Positions 1 to 9,279 of a stretch of 64,000 nucleotides of DNA are shown here, piece after piece (positions within the stretch are counted from its first letter, which is position 1; each line of letters begins with the position of its first letter). This stretch comes from Sphingomonas kyeonggiensis (GTDB taxonomy: Bacteria; Pseudomonadota; Alphaproteobacteria; Sphingomonadales; Sphingomonadaceae). The stretch covers positions 124,001 to 188,000 of the forward strand of contig NZ_JACIEH010000003.1 in the NCBI RefSeq assembly GCF_014196745.1. Reading direction: 5' to 3'. Position numbers and translations under genes: made by a program. A model generated the notes under the pieces. That model saw only the letters and a list, made by a program, of their open reading frames with translations. It had not been told where the DNA came from and ran no database searches.

Positions 1-1
1 G

Positions 2-1096
2 TCAGCCGAACATCCCCAGCGCGACCAGGATCAGCAGGAAGAGCACCAGGATCCAGACGATGAAGAAGGTCAGCACCCAGGCGCGCATGAAGGCGGAGAA
101 CCAGCCGATGTCATAGGCCTGCTTCAGCTGGCGGGTGATGTGGACGAAGGGCACCAGCACCGCCACCATCCCCAGCGGACCGCCGCCCAGCCCGATCGCG
201 GCGGCAACCGCGATCACGATGTAGAACAGCGACATGAACGCGATCGAATAGGTGATGAAGATCGTGTGGTCGTAGAGCTTGTACTGGCGCTTCCAGAAGA
301 ACAGCGCCCACAGGAAGGGCAGCGACAGCGGGATCAGCAGCCAGGAGAATTTGTAGCTCGCCGACTGGAGCTTGTACATCATCAGCGCCGGGTTCTTCTG
401 CCACTTCTCGATGCCGTGATCGAGCGCATGCCAGCCGGTGTGCGCCTCCGTCGTCGACACGTCGATCGGGCCGCCCTCCAGCGCCTTGCCCGCCTTGTCG
501 AGCCCGGCGATCTGCTGCTGCGCATCGGCGATGTCCTCGCGATACTTGGCCTTGTCGTCCTCGTCGGTCGCCTTGGCGAGCTTCTTCTGCGCCTTGTTCA
601 GATCGTCCTGCGCGTCCTTCCGCGCGAAGTCGATCGCCGCCACCGGCTTGAGATTGCCGCTGCTGAGCTGGCTCGGCGCCGCGATGCCGACCCAGGAGAA
701 GACCGCGAACATCGCGAAGACCGAGAAGAGGAAGATCGCCATTGGCGAGACGAAACGGGCGCGCTCGCCGGCGATGTAGCGCTTGGTCAGCTCGCCCGGG
801 CGCCAGGCCAGCATCGGCAGCGTGTTCCACAACTTGCCTTCGAAGTGGAAGACGCCGTGCAGGATGTCGTGCCCGATCGCGTGGAGCGAGCGGTGGACAT
901 GCCCCGACTGGCCGCAATTATGGCAATGCGGGCCGATCAGCGCGGTCCCGCAATTGAGGCACAGGCCATGACCCCCGCCATGACCTTCGCCCGCCCCCGG
1001 CTCGACCGCGCGGCCGAGCAATGCCCCTGTCGCCAGTTCCCCGGCTGCTTCGATTTCCCCCGACATGGCGCATTCGCTACCAGCTTCATGCTGCAC
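2..1096 (-). CDS. DUF3667 domain membrane protein
   Basis: This is a 364-residue inner-membrane protein of unknown function. An N-terminal zinc-ribbon-like pair of CxxC motifs is visible (Cys46/49 and Cys58/61), followed by one hydrophobic segment at about residues 117-140, a charged Lys/Asp-rich stretch that may form a coiled coil (about 150-205), and several membrane segments from about 250 to the end. That order is typical of DUF3667 proteins, which are common in sphingomonads. The longest reading starts at GTG (1096); an in-frame ATG at 1066 is an equally plausible start, and neither has a clear ribosome binding site. It is divergent from proA with about 20 bases between them. Confidence 0.8.
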   Translation of the reverse strand: MQHEAGSECAMSGEIEAAGELATGALLGRAVEPGAGEGHGGGHGLCLNCGTALIGPHCHNCGQSGHVHRSLHAIGHDILHGVFHFEGKLWNTLPMLAWRPGELTKRYIAGERARFVSPMAIFLFSVFAMFAVFSWVGIAAPSQLSSGNLKPVAAIDFARKDAQDDLNKAQKKLAKATDEDDKAKYREDIADAQQQIAGLDKAGKALEGGPIDVSTTEAHTGWHALDHGIEKWQKNPALMMYKLQSASYKFSWLLIPLSLPFLWALFFWKRQYKLYDHTIFITYSIAFMSLFYIVIAVAAAIGLGGGPLGMVAVLVPFVHITRQLKQAYDIGWFSAFMRAWVLTFFIVWILVLFLLILVALGMFG

Positions 1097-1115
1097 GTGC
1101 TAGCGGTTCGAAATC

Positions 1116-2369
1116 ATGACTGACGCCCAGACCCTGATCGCCGAAATGGCCGCCCGCGCCCGCCTCGCCTCGACGAAGCTCGCCGCGATGCCGACCCCGG
1201 CCAAGGCGGCTGCGCTGCGTGCCGCCGCCGCCGCGATCCGTGCTGATTCGGGCCTGATCCAGGCCGCCAATGCCGAAGACATGGCCGCCGCGGAGGCGAA
1301 CGGCCTGTCCGGCGCGCTGCTCGACCGGCTGAAGCTCGACGGCAAGCGGATCGAGAGCATGGCGGCGGGCGTCGAGGCCGTGGCCGGGCTCGCCGATCCG
1401 GTCGGCGACGTGTTCGACCGGGTTGAGCGGCCCAACGGCCTGGTCCTGACCCGCGTGCGCGTGCCGATCGGGGTGATCGGCATCATCTATGAGAGCCGGC
1501 CCAACGTCACCGCCGATGCCGGGGCGCTCTGCGCGATGGCGGGCAATGCCGCGATCCTGCGCGGCGGATCGGAAGCGATCCGATCGAACCGCGCGATCCA
1601 CGCCGCCCTCGCCCGCGGCCTGGCCGAGGGCGGCATGCCCGAGGATGCGGTGCAGCTCGTTCCCGTCACCGATCGCGCGGCGGTCGGCGCGATGCTCACG
1701 GCCGAGGGCGCGATCGACATGGTCGTGCCGCGCGGCGGCAAGGGGCTGGTCGCCCGCGTCCAGGCCGAGGCGCGGGTGCCGGTGCTCGCGCATCTCGACG
1801 GGCTCAACCACACCTATGTCGACGGTGCCGCCGATCCCGACATGGCGCGCGACCTCGCGCTCAACGCCAAGATGCGGCGCACCGGCATCTGCGGCGCGAC
1901 CGAGACGCTGCTGATCGACCGCGCCTTCGCCGACCCGAAGCCGATCCTCGCCGCGCTGGCCGATGCCGGCTGCGAGCTGCGCGGCGATGCCGAGACCCAG
2001 GCGCTCGAGCCCCGCACGGTGGCGGCGAGCGACGAGGACTGGGACACCGAATATCTCGATTCGATCCTGTCGGTGAAGCTGGTCGACGGCGTCGACGACG
2101 CGATGGCGCACATCGCCGCGCACGGATCGCACCATACCGACGCGATCGTCACCGCGGATGAAGCTGTGGCCGAGAAGTTCCTGGCGCAGGTCGACAGCGC
2201 GATCGTGGTGTGGAACGCCTCGACCCAGTTCGCCGATGGCGGCGAGTTCGGGCTGGGCGCCGAGATCGGCATCTCGACGGGCCGCCTCCATGCGCGCGGC
2301 CCGGTCGCGCTCGAGGGGCTGACGACGTACAAATGGGTGGTGCGCGGCACGGGGCAGGCGCGTCCTTGA
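1116..2369 (+). CDS. proA: Gamma-glutamyl phosphate reductase
   Basis: ProA reduces gamma-glutamyl phosphate to glutamate-5-semialdehyde with NADPH, the second step of proline synthesis in the cytoplasm. The 417-residue product has the family's usual length. The aldehyde-dehydrogenase-like catalytic cysteine is at about residue 259 in the context [11 protein letters not shown], and the conserved YESRPNVT and LRGGSEAI segments are present. The gene starts with ATG and its stop codon overlaps the TTG start of nadD (TTGA), so the two are probably translationally coupled. No proB lies nearby in the window. Confidence 0.97.
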   Translation: MTDAQTLIAEMAARARLASTKLAAMPTPAKAAALRAAAAAIRADSGLIQAANAEDMAAAEANGLSGALLDRLKLDGKRIESMAAGVEAVAGLADPVGDVFDRVERPNGLVLTRVRVPIGVIGIIYESRPNVTADAGALCAMAGNAAILRGGSEAIRSNRAIHAALARGLAEGGMPEDAVQLVPVTDRAAVGAMLTAEGAIDMVVPRGGKGLVARVQAEARVPVLAHLDGLNHTYVDGAADPDMARDLALNAKMRRTGICGATETLLIDRAFADPKPILAALADAGCELRGDAETQALEPRTVAASDEDWDTEYLDSILSVKLVDGVDDAMAHIAAHGSHHTDAIVTADEAVAEKFLAQVDSAIVVWNASTQFADGGEFGLGAEIGISTGRLHARGPVALEGLTTYKWVVRGTGQARP

Positions 2370-3034
2370 AGCGCATCGGCCTGCTCGGCGGCTCGTTCAA
2401 CCCGGCGCATCTCGGCCATCGCAAGCTCTCGCTCCACGCGATCCGTGCGCTGGGGCTCGACGAGGTGTGGTGGCTGGTCTCGCCGGGCAACCCGCTGAAG
2501 GACAAGGCGGGCATGGCACCGTTCAAGGCGCGCATGGCCTCGGCCCAGCGGATGGCACGGCATGCCCCGATTCGGGTGTCGGACATCGAGAAGCGGATCA
2601 AGACGCGCTACACCGCCGATACCGTGCGCAAGCTGCCCCGGCTGTTCCCGCAGCACCGCTTCATCTGGCTGATGGGGGCCGACAATCTCGCCCAGTTCCA
2701 CAAATGGGAACGCTGGCGCGACATTGCCGAGCAGGTTCCGATTGCGGTGATCGCCCGTCCGGGATATGATCGCGATGCCCATGCAAGTCCTGCAATGGGT
2801 TGGCTGCGGCGCGCTGTGTGGCCCGCAGGCCAGGCGAAGAACTGGACGCGTTGGAGATTGCCGGCCCTCGTGCTGTTGCGCTTCCGCCCCGATCCTACTT
2901 CGGCGACGAGCCTTCGGGCCGCCGATCCTGCCTGGCACCGGCGTTATGCGGGTACCGGTCAAAGTGAAGCTTTGACGGGATCGGATAAGGCGTCGTCTCC
3001 ATCCCGACACCACACAGACCAGTTGCAACCCTAG
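2366..3034 (+). CDS. nadD: Nicotinate-nucleotide adenylyltransferase
   Basis: NadD adenylates nicotinate mononucleotide to deamido-NAD in de novo and salvage NAD synthesis. The protein (222 residues) opens with the nucleotidyltransferase signature [11 protein letters not shown] and carries the conserved [11 protein letters not shown] and [14 protein letters not shown] segments; the C-terminal SATSLR region fits the second ATP-binding motif. The start is taken as TTG at 2366, which overlaps the proA stop and puts the P-loop-like motif about 8 residues from the N-terminus, as in homologues. Upstream in-frame codons read through proA and are not needed. Confidence 0.95.
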   Translation: MKRIGLLGGSFNPAHLGHRKLSLHAIRALGLDEVWWLVSPGNPLKDKAGMAPFKARMASAQRMARHAPIRVSDIEKRIKTRYTADTVRKLPRLFPQHRFIWLMGADNLAQFHKWERWRDIAEQVPIAVIARPGYDRDAHASPAMGWLRRAVWPAGQAKNWTRWRLPALVLLRFRPDPTSATSLRAADPAWHRRYAGTGQSEALTGSDKASSPSRHHTDQLQP

Positions 3035-3042
3035 GAGGCCCC

Positions 3043-3423
3043 TTGGCCACATCGCCCAATGTTCTGCGTTCCTCCGATGCCAAGGATGGTGTCGAGGCGC
3101 TGCATCAGCTCGTGATGGCGTCGCTCGACGACGATCAGGCGGTCGAGACGGTCTCGATCCCGCTCGCCGGCAAGAGCAGCATCGCCGACTACATGGTCGT
3201 GGCTTCGGGCCGCTCGACGCGCCAGGTCGCCTCGATGGCGGTGAAGCTCGCCGACAAGATCAAGGCCGAGTTCGGCCGCACCCCGCGCGTGGAGGGCCTG
3301 CCCACCGCCGACTGGGTGCTGATCGACGCCGGCGACGTGATCATCCACCTGTTCCGCCCCGAAGTGCGCAGCTTCTACAATCTCGAGCGCATGTGGTCGT
3401 TCGGCGAAGCCGGCCAGGCCTGA
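3043..3423 (+). CDS. rsfS: Ribosomal silencing factor
   Basis: RsfS (Iojap/YbeB family) binds ribosomal protein L14 and blocks subunit joining when nutrients are short. The 126-residue protein contains the conserved IADYMVVASG and DWVLIDAGDVIIHLF segments. Translation probably starts at TTG (3043), because a strong AGGAGG (3033-3038) lies four bases upstream and overlaps the nadD stop. It sits between nadD and rlmH, the classic nadD-rsfS-rlmH order. Confidence 0.95.
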   Translation: MATSPNVLRSSDAKDGVEALHQLVMASLDDDQAVETVSIPLAGKSSIADYMVVASGRSTRQVASMAVKLADKIKAEFGRTPRVEGLPTADWVLIDAGDVIIHLFRPEVRSFYNLERMWSFGEAGQA

Positions 3424-3446
3424 TCCGGTAAAGGGCCGCGCGGGCG

Positions 3447-3869
3447 ATGCAGCTACACATCGTCGCGCGCGGCAAGATCGGTCGCAGCCCCGAGGCGGAG
3501 CTGGTCGATCGCTATCTGAAGCGCATCCAGTGGCCCACAAAGGTCACCGAGCTGCCGGACACCGGCGGCAAGATTCCCGACATCGCGGGTACCACCCGGA
3601 TCGTCATGCTCGACGAGCTGGGCGAGAACCTGCCGTCCAAGGCGATCGCCGAGCGGCTCGGCGCCTGGCGGGACGATGGCGTGCGCGAGGCGCGGTTCCT
3701 GATCGGCGCGGCGGACGGGTTCGACGATGTCCAGCGCGCCCAGGCCGACCTGCTGATCAGCTTCGGCCGCGCGACCTGGCCGCACATGATGGCCCGCGCG
3801 ATGCTCGCCGAGCAGCTGTGGCGCGCCACCTCGATCCTTGCCAACCACCCCTATCATCGCGAAGGCTGA
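3447..3869 (+). CDS. rlmH: 23S rRNA pseudouridine-1915 N3-methyltransferase
   Basis: RlmH methylates pseudouridine 1915 in helix 69 of 23S rRNA on assembled 70S ribosomes, using S-adenosylmethionine. The 140-residue length is slightly short of the E. coli protein but normal for alphaproteobacteria. The SPOUT knot features FLIGAADGFD and the C-terminal LANHPYHR are present; the terminal Tyr-His are functionally important in the family. It follows rsfS by 23 bases and is followed by the envC-like gene after four bases. Confidence 0.95.
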   Translation: MQLHIVARGKIGRSPEAELVDRYLKRIQWPTKVTELPDTGGKIPDIAGTTRIVMLDELGENLPSKAIAERLGAWRDDGVREARFLIGAADGFDDVQRAQADLLISFGRATWPHMMARAMLAEQLWRATSILANHPYHREG

Positions 3870-3873
3870 GCCC

Positions 3874-5046
3874 ATGCTCCGCCCACTGATTCTCGGTGCC
3901 AGCCTGGTCGCGATCCTGATCACCGGCAATCTCGCCGCGGCGCAGGCGCCGAGCCTGGCCGAGCAGCAGGGCCGGCTGCGCGACGCGACCGCCCAGTCCA
4001 ACGCCGCCCAGGCCCGCAGCGCCGCGCTCGAGCGCCAGGCCGCGGCGGAAAACAACCAGGCAGCCCAGGCGCGTGCCCGCGAAGCCGCCGCCGCCGAGCG
4101 GATCAAGGCGGCCGAGGCCGACATCGCCGCCGCCCGCGCGCGAATCGGCATCGTCGACCGCCAGCTCGTCGAGCAGCGCACCCGCGTCGCCGAGCGCCAG
4201 GGGCCGATCCTGCGCCTGATCGCCGCGCTCCAGTCGATGGCGCGCCGGCCCGCGGTCCTCGGCCTCGTCCAGCCCGGCTCGACCGCGGACATGGTCCATG
4301 TCCGCGCCGTGCTCGGCACCGTGATGCCCGTGGTCGAGGCGCGCACCCGCGACGTGCGCGCCGAGCTGAGCCGTGTCCGCCAGCTCCGCGCCCAGGCGCT
4401 CGCCGCGGTCAACAGCTTCCGCGACGCCCGCCAGCGGATCGAGCAGGAGCGCGTCGGACTGGTCAAGCTCGAGGCCGAGCACCGCGCCCGATCGGCCCAG
4501 CTCGCCTCCAGCGCACTGGTCGAATCGGACCGCGCGATCGCATTGGGGGAACGCGCACGCGAGATCGTCGACCAGATCGAGACCAGTGGCGAGGCGGCCG
4601 AGATCCAGGCCGATCTCGCCGCCCTGCCCGGCCCGTTGCCGCGCCCCGGCAGCGCCGTCGCCGCCAGCGGACGCCGGGGCGGCGCCCCCTATGTCCTGCC
4701 CGTTACGGGATCGGTGGTCACCGGCATGGGCGAGCTTTCCCCCACCGGGGTGCGCGCCCGCGGCATCACCCTCGCCTGCGCCGCCAATAGCGATGCCGTC
4801 GCCCCCACCGCCGGCCGCATCCTCTTCGCGGGCCCGTTCCGCGACTATGGCGGCGTCGTCATCATCGATCACGGCAATGGCTGGACCAGCTCTATCACCG
4901 GGCTCGGCGCCATCGCCGTCCGGGTCGGCCAGCAGGTTTCGCAGGGCGATGGCATCGGCCGCGCGCCGGCGAGCGAGGCGCCGCGGATCACCGTCGAGCT
5001 GCGTCGCCGCGGCGAACCCATGGACCTGGCGCGGCTGCTCGGCTGA
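3874..5046 (+). CDS. EnvC-like murein hydrolase activator
   Basis: This exported 390-residue protein has a signal peptide (MLRPLILGASLVAILITG followed by an AQA-type site), a long Ala/Arg/Glu-rich coiled coil (about 25-245) and a C-terminal LytM/M23 domain (about 265-385). In the LytM domain the usual zinc-binding histidines are missing: the HxH-type segment reads RITVELRR and the YGHL segment reads WTSSITGL. Loss of metal ligands is the mark of EnvC-type activators, which switch on periplasmic amidases rather than cut peptidoglycan themselves. The start ATG at 3874 gives a proper signal peptide. It lies directly before ctpA, as in many proteobacteria. Confidence 0.88.
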   Translation: MLRPLILGASLVAILITGNLAAAQAPSLAEQQGRLRDATAQSNAAQARSAALERQAAAENNQAAQARAREAAAAERIKAAEADIAAARARIGIVDRQLVEQRTRVAERQGPILRLIAALQSMARRPAVLGLVQPGSTADMVHVRAVLGTVMPVVEARTRDVRAELSRVRQLRAQALAAVNSFRDARQRIEQERVGLVKLEAEHRARSAQLASSALVESDRAIALGERAREIVDQIETSGEAAEIQADLAALPGPLPRPGSAVAASGRRGGAPYVLPVTGSVVTGMGELSPTGVRARGITLACAANSDAVAPTAGRILFAGPFRDYGGVVIIDHGNGWTSSITGLGAIAVRVGQQVSQGDGIGRAPASEAPRITVELRRRGEPMDLARLLG

Positions 5047-5116
5047 ATCTGCCGTGCAATTGCCGCGATCCCGTCCTAGATTGTTTCTCGAACGCGTTTC
5101 CGGAAAGTAGTTGTTG

Positions 5117-6469
5117 ATGCTCCGTTCGTTCCTTCAGGTCACTGCCGCCGTCGGCGCGCTGGCGCTCGTTCCCGTCGCCTCTGGCGCGATGGCCGGCGTC
5201 GATACGTCGAGCTTCAAGGAGCTCGACACCTTCATGGAAGTCTACAGCCAGGTGAAGGCGAACTACGTCGACAAGGTCGACGACGCCACGCTGATGAAGG
5301 GCGCGATCCAGGGCATGCTCGCCGCGCTCGATCCGCACAGCAGCTTCGCCGACGGGCTCGACTACGACAATCTCAAGATCCAGACCGACGGCAATTACGG
5401 CGGGCTGGGCCTGACCGTCACCCAGCAGGACGGCGCGGTGAAGGTCGTCGCCCCCACCGAGGATACCCCGGCGGCCCGCGCGGGCATGAAGTCGGGCGAC
5501 TTCATCACCCATATCGACGGCAAGTTCATCGTCGGCGGCAGCCTGGACGAGGCGATCGAGCAGATGCGCGGCAAGCCGGGCACGCCCGTGACGCTCACCG
5601 TGATCCGTCCGGGCGCCGACAAGCCGCTCACCTTCTCGATGAAGCGCGAGATCATCGTGCAGAAGCCGGTGAAGTGGGACGTCAAGGACGGCGTCGGCAT
5701 CATCAACATCAACACCTTCACCGCCCAGACCGGCGCGGACACGGTCAAGGCGATCGCCGAGATCGACAAGAAGCTCGGCCACAAGCCGCTCGGCTATATC
5801 GTCGACCTGCGCGAGAATGGCGGCGGGCTCCTGTCGCAGGCGATCGAAGTCTCGGACGTGTTCCTGTCGCACGGCGAGATCGTCTCGCAGCGCGGCCGCG
5901 AGAAGACCGATATCGAGCGCTGGTACGCCGATGTGAACGAGCCCGGCATCAATTCCATCCCGGGCGACCTCGCCAAGGGCCTGCCGGTGGTCGTGCTGAT
6001 CGACGCCGGCACCGCTTCGGCTTCCGAGATCGTCGCCGGCGCGCTGCAGGATCATCACCGCGCGCTCGTCATGGGCGTGCGCAGCTTCGGCAAGGGCTCG
6101 GTCCAGTCGATCCTGCCGATGGGCGCGCGCGCCGCGCTGCGCCTGACCACCGCGCGCTATTACACGCCGTCGGGCCGCTCGGTGCAGGAAGGCGGCATCA
6201 AGCCCGACCTGCTCGTGCCGCAGCTCACCGATCCCGACTACAAGAGCCGCCCGTCGATCCGCGAGGCGGATTTGCGCGCGCACCTGATCAACAACGACAA
6301 GGTCGATGATTCGGTGCTCGAGGACGATGCCCGCACCGATCCGCGCTTCGCCAAGACGGCCGAGCAGCTGAAGAAGGAAGGCGTGGACGACTTCCAGCTT
6401 TCCTATGCCCTGCAGACCATCTCGCGCCTCGGTCCCAAGACCCAGGTCGCCGCGGCGAAGAGCAAGTAA
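5117..6469 (+). CDS. ctpA: S41 family C-terminal processing peptidase
   Basis: Carboxy-terminal processing proteases trim periplasmic or envelope proteins. The 450-residue product has a signal peptide, a PDZ domain (about residues 85-165, with GGLGLTV at its start) and the S41 peptidase core. The catalytic serine lies in GTASASEIVAGALQ and the lysine in SFGKGSVQ, so the Ser-Lys dyad is intact. ATG at 5117 is preferred over the upstream TTG at 5111. It follows the envC-like gene by 70 bases and precedes the dsbB-like gene by three, suggesting one cell-envelope operon. Confidence 0.94.
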   Translation: MLRSFLQVTAAVGALALVPVASGAMAGVDTSSFKELDTFMEVYSQVKANYVDKVDDATLMKGAIQGMLAALDPHSSFADGLDYDNLKIQTDGNYGGLGLTVTQQDGAVKVVAPTEDTPAARAGMKSGDFITHIDGKFIVGGSLDEAIEQMRGKPGTPVTLTVIRPGADKPLTFSMKREIIVQKPVKWDVKDGVGIININTFTAQTGADTVKAIAEIDKKLGHKPLGYIVDLRENGGGLLSQAIEVSDVFLSHGEIVSQRGREKTDIERWYADVNEPGINSIPGDLAKGLPVVVLIDAGTASASEIVAGALQDHHRALVMGVRSFGKGSVQSILPMGARAALRLTTARYYTPSGRSVQEGGIKPDLLVPQLTDPDYKSRPSIREADLRAHLINNDKVDDSVLEDDARTDPRFAKTAEQLKKEGVDDFQLSYALQTISRLGPKTQVAAAKSK

Positions 6470-6472
6470 GCG

Positions 6473-6955
6473 ATGCGGTTCGACAGCCTTTGCGCCGCGC
6501 GCTGGCTCGCGCTCCTGCTGCCCCTCGCCCTGGTCGGCGGCGCGCACAGCACCGAGTTCTTCGGGCTGGTGCCGTGCGAGATGTGCTGGTGGCAGCGCTA
6601 TCCGCATTATGTCGCGATCCTGATCGCGCTCTCCGCCTTCCTGGTGAAGAATCGCCGGGCCCAGCTCGGGCTGGTCCTGCTCGCCGCCCTTGCCGTGGCG
6701 GTCAGCGGCGGCATCGGCGTGTTCCATGCCGGCGTCGAGTATAAATGGTGGCAGGGCATCACCGCTTGCACCGCCCAGGTCCATGGCAGCAATCCGCTGG
6801 AGATGCTCAACGATGCGCTGCGTCGTCCGCTGATCCGCTGCGACGTGCCGCAATGGACGCTGTTCGGCATCAGCCTGGCCGGGTTCAACGCGATCTTCTC
6901 GCTCACCGGCGCCGCGGTCATCGCCGCGCTGGCGCTGCGGAAGCGCCGCGCATGA
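6473..6955 (+). CDS. DsbB-family disulfide bond formation protein
   Basis: This 160-residue inner-membrane protein has four hydrophobic segments and the DsbB signature VPCEMCWWQRYPH in the first periplasmic loop. A second cysteine pair lies in the second loop (ITACTAQ and LIRCDVPQW). DsbB proteins re-oxidise DsbA and pass electrons to quinones. The neighbouring coq7 gene, which starts inside its stop codon (ATGA), is in the ubiquinone pathway, which fits functionally, although the coupling may simply reflect compact operon structure. Assignment to DsbB versus DsbI cannot be settled from the sequence alone. Confidence 0.9.
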   Translation: MRFDSLCAARWLALLLPLALVGGAHSTEFFGLVPCEMCWWQRYPHYVAILIALSAFLVKNRRAQLGLVLLAALAVAVSGGIGVFHAGVEYKWWQGITACTAQVHGSNPLEMLNDALRRPLIRCDVPQWTLFGISLAGFNAIFSLTGAAVIAALALRKRRA

Positions 6956-7485
6956 GCTGGAAGCCCGGCGATCGGCGCGAGGGAACCGCCTCGATGGTCC
7001 GCGTCGACCAGGCGGGCGAATATGGCGCGACGCGCATCTATGCCGGGCAGCTGGCGGTGATGGGCGATCGCACGCCGATGGCGCGGATGATCGCCGGCAT
7101 GGCGAGCCAGGAAGAGCGCCACCGCGCCTTTTTCGATTCGATGATCGCCAGGCGCGGGGTGCGCCCGACGGCGCTGCAGCCCTTCTGGGACGTCGCCGGC
7201 TTCGCCCTGGGCGCGGCGACCGCCGCGATCGGCCCCGAGGCGGCGATGGCCTGCACCGCCGCGATCGAGACCGAGATCGACCTGCATTACCAGCAGCAGC
7301 TCGCCGAACTGGGCGCCGGTGATCCGGAGCTCAGCGAGGCAGTGGCGAAGTTCCGCGACGAGGAGCTCGAGCACCGCGACACCGCGCTTGCGCACGGTGC
7401 CGAGAACGCCCCGGCCTATCCGCTGATGTCCGGCCTGATCCGGGCGGGATGCCGGGCTGCCATTGCGCTGTCGAAACGGATATAA
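6952..7485 (+). CDS. coq7: Demethoxyubiquinone hydroxylase (Coq7/CatF)
   Basis: Coq7 is a di-iron monooxygenase that adds the C6 hydroxyl in ubiquinone synthesis. The protein has 177 residues from the ATG that overlaps the dsbB-like stop. The ferritin-like iron ligands are recognisable: Glu in DQAGEYGA, the ExxH pair in EERHRAF, Glu in AIETEIDLHY, and ExxH in DEELEHRD. Together with ubiG (28414) it shows an organism making ubiquinone. Confidence 0.94.
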   Translation: MSWKPGDRREGTASMVRVDQAGEYGATRIYAGQLAVMGDRTPMARMIAGMASQEERHRAFFDSMIARRGVRPTALQPFWDVAGFALGAATAAIGPEAAMACTAAIETEIDLHYQQQLAELGAGDPELSEAVAKFRDEELEHRDTALAHGAENAPAYPLMSGLIRAGCRAAIALSKRI

Positions 7486-7537
7486 AGCCCAGGTTCAGCC
7501 GTTTTCCCCGATGCACGGCGCCAGAGGAGTAAGGCCG

Positions 7538-7945
7538 ATGTTGAAGCGTATCGTGATCGCAGGCGCGCTCGCCGCCATTCCGATGCTGATGCCCGTAGCG
7601 GCACAGGCCCAGAACGCAGCCCAAAACGGCGTGCTGGTGATCTATGGCAACGACAAGTGCCCGACCAACTCGAACGGCGAAGAGATCGTGGTCTGCAAGC
7701 GCCTCGACGAGGCCGAGCGCTACCGCATCCCGACCAACCTGCGCGAGCAGGGCGGTCCGCCGCAGAAGACCGAGAGCTGGGCGGTGCGCTCGGAGGATGC
7801 GATGACCTCGGGCAACTTCGGCACGGGCAGCTGCTCGACCACCGGCGCCGGTGGCGGCACCGGCTGCTTCGTCCGCCAGGCAACCGCCGCCCGCGCCGAG
7901 ACGCGCGCGCGCAAGAAGGCCGAGACCAACCTGCCGCTGCCTTGA
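7538..7945 (+). CDS. Exported protein of unknown function
   Basis: A 135-residue protein with a clear signal peptide (MLKRIVIAGALAAIPMLMPV, cleavage near AQAQ). The mature part has four cysteines (CP, VCK, SCSTT, GCFV), which may form two disulfides in the periplasm, and a Gly/Thr-rich segment GAGGGTG. A good ribosome binding site (AGAGGAG) precedes ATG 7538. No known domain is recognised; similar short exported proteins are frequent in sphingomonads. It follows coq7 by 52 bases. Confidence 0.72.
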   Translation: MLKRIVIAGALAAIPMLMPVAAQAQNAAQNGVLVIYGNDKCPTNSNGEEIVVCKRLDEAERYRIPTNLREQGGPPQKTESWAVRSEDAMTSGNFGTGSCSTTGAGGGTGCFVRQATAARAETRARKKAETNLPLP

Positions 7946-7962
7946 GGCGGGCTGCATTCATT

Positions 7963-7983
7963 CCCCTCCCTCCAAGGGAGGGG
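7963..7983. terminator. Intergenic hairpin between convergent genes
   Basis: CCCCTCCCT and AGGGAGGGG form a 9-bp perfect stem with a 3-base loop. It lies between two convergent genes (ending at 7945 and 7995), so it could act as a bidirectional terminator, although there is no strong T-run. Its G/C-only arms resemble the second hairpin of the repeat family described at 15260 and 50722. Confidence 0.45.
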
Positions 7984-7994
7984 GCTAGAATTGG

Positions 7995-9206
7995 TCAGCG
8001 CGAAGCCGGCCAGCGTCCCACCCACGCCGGCGGTTCGCGGCGCACGCAATCGGTGATGATCCAGAGCATCACCATCGCCCGGGCAATCGCCGCCCAGGCG
8101 ATGTCGGTCGTGTTAGCCGCCGGCCAGGCTCCGTCCACTCCGGCGAAGAACCAGAATTCGGCGAAATAGGCGATCGTCCCGGTCACCGCGAACAGCGCGA
8201 CCGGCCAGAGACGCGGCGCGGTCATCACCAGCAGCGGCCACAGCCAGAGGTCGAATTGCGGCGAATAGACCTTGTTGGTCAGCATGAACCAGGCGAGCAG
8301 CGGGGTGGACAGCACCCAGAGCCGGCTGTGGTGGCGCCGCCAGCCCAGGGCGAGGATCGCCGCCCCGCCGATGACGAAGGCGAGCGCGGCGTAGAGATTC
8401 TTCTCTTCGATGCTCAGCGGCAGCCAGCCCATATTGCCAAGCACGTCCCAGCTGCCCGCCGTCGTGCCGCTGCGGGACTGGGAGAAAAGGTAGAACTCGC
8501 TCCAGTTATCGGGCGCGATCAGCGCGATCGGCAGGTTCACCGCCGCCCAGGCGCCGATGGCCGCCAGCGTCACCCATGCGGCGCGGCGGATGCGCAGGGA
8601 CCAGGACTTGCCGCGCTCGAACAGCGCCGACAGCCCGATCAGCGGCAGCATCACCACCGGGAACAGCTTGGCGGCAACGCCCAGCCCCGCGGCAGCGGCG
8701 GCGCGGACCAGCCGGTTCTCGCGCGCGAGCAGCATCGCCCAGACCGCCAGCGTCACCGCGATCATGTCCCAGTTGTGCCCGACATAGAGGACCAGCGGGG
8801 GCGCCGCGGCCCACCACCAGAGCCGCTTGCGGTCCATGCCTGCACGCCAGAACATCCCCAGCACGACGAAGGCGAGTGCGATGTTCACCGCCGTCACCAC
8901 GCCCAGGAACTTGGCGTCATTGGCGTATCGGCCGAAGATCAGGCGGGTGGCGGCGCCTTCCACCCAGATCGCAGCACCGGTCAGCACCGGATATTCGATC
9001 GGAGTCTGGAGATAGGGGATCCTCCCCTTGTCGACGTGGCGGGCGCCCCAGAAGGGCACCGCATCGCTGTAGCAACCGGTGATGTACTGCTCGGAATCGG
9101 TCCAGCCGCCGGGCATGCAATGCTGCTTGAAGCCGAAGCCGAGCAGGCAGGTGACCGCCAGGCCGATCAGCAGCGCCCGCAATTGCCGGTCCAGCTTCCA
9201 CCGCAT
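7995..9206 (-). CDS. GT87-like polytopic membrane glycosyltransferase
   Basis: A 403-residue integral membrane protein with about ten hydrophobic segments. The first periplasmic loop has PFWGARHVDKGRIPYLQTPI, and an Asp is placed early in the chain (GGWTDSEQY) as in GT-C fold enzymes; the pattern matches the DUF2029/glycosyltransferase 87 family (polyprenyl-phosphate mannose-dependent transferases). The substrate is unknown. ATG at 9206 is preferred over the much longer open frame because AAGGGAGT stands just upstream and the membrane region begins immediately. It is divergent from the radical SAM gene, with an SOS box between them. Confidence 0.75.
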   Translation of the reverse strand: MRWKLDRQLRALLIGLAVTCLLGFGFKQHCMPGGWTDSEQYITGCYSDAVPFWGARHVDKGRIPYLQTPIEYPVLTGAAIWVEGAATRLIFGRYANDAKFLGVVTAVNIALAFVVLGMFWRAGMDRKRLWWWAAAPPLVLYVGHNWDMIAVTLAVWAMLLARENRLVRAAAAAGLGVAAKLFPVVMLPLIGLSALFERGKSWSLRIRRAAWVTLAAIGAWAAVNLPIALIAPDNWSEFYLFSQSRSGTTAGSWDVLGNMGWLPLSIEEKNLYAALAFVIGGAAILALGWRRHHSRLWVLSTPLLAWFMLTNKVYSPQFDLWLWPLLVMTAPRLWPVALFAVTGTIAYFAEFWFFAGVDGAWPAANTTDIAWAAIARAMVMLWIITDCVRREPPAWVGRWPASR

Positions 9207-9262
9207 CGCATACTCCCTTTGCCGCGCCTCCTCCCACAAGCCGCTGGACACCGCAATATCAG

Positions 9263-9277
9263 GAACATAGAAGGAAC
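9263..9277. promoter_or_regulatory. Putative LexA (SOS) box
   Basis: GAAC, seven bases (ATAGAAG), GAAC: an exact match to the alphaproteobacterial LexA operator GAAC-N7-GAAC. It ends two bases before the ATG of the radical SAM gene, and its second half-site also supplies the Shine-Dalgarno-like AAGGA. LexA bound here would cover the translation start region and probably the promoter. Confidence 0.7.
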
Positions 9278-9279
9278 AT

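Noticed and set aside
4988-6853. 621-residue open frame on the - strand
   Set aside because: Antisense to ctpA and the dsbB-like gene.
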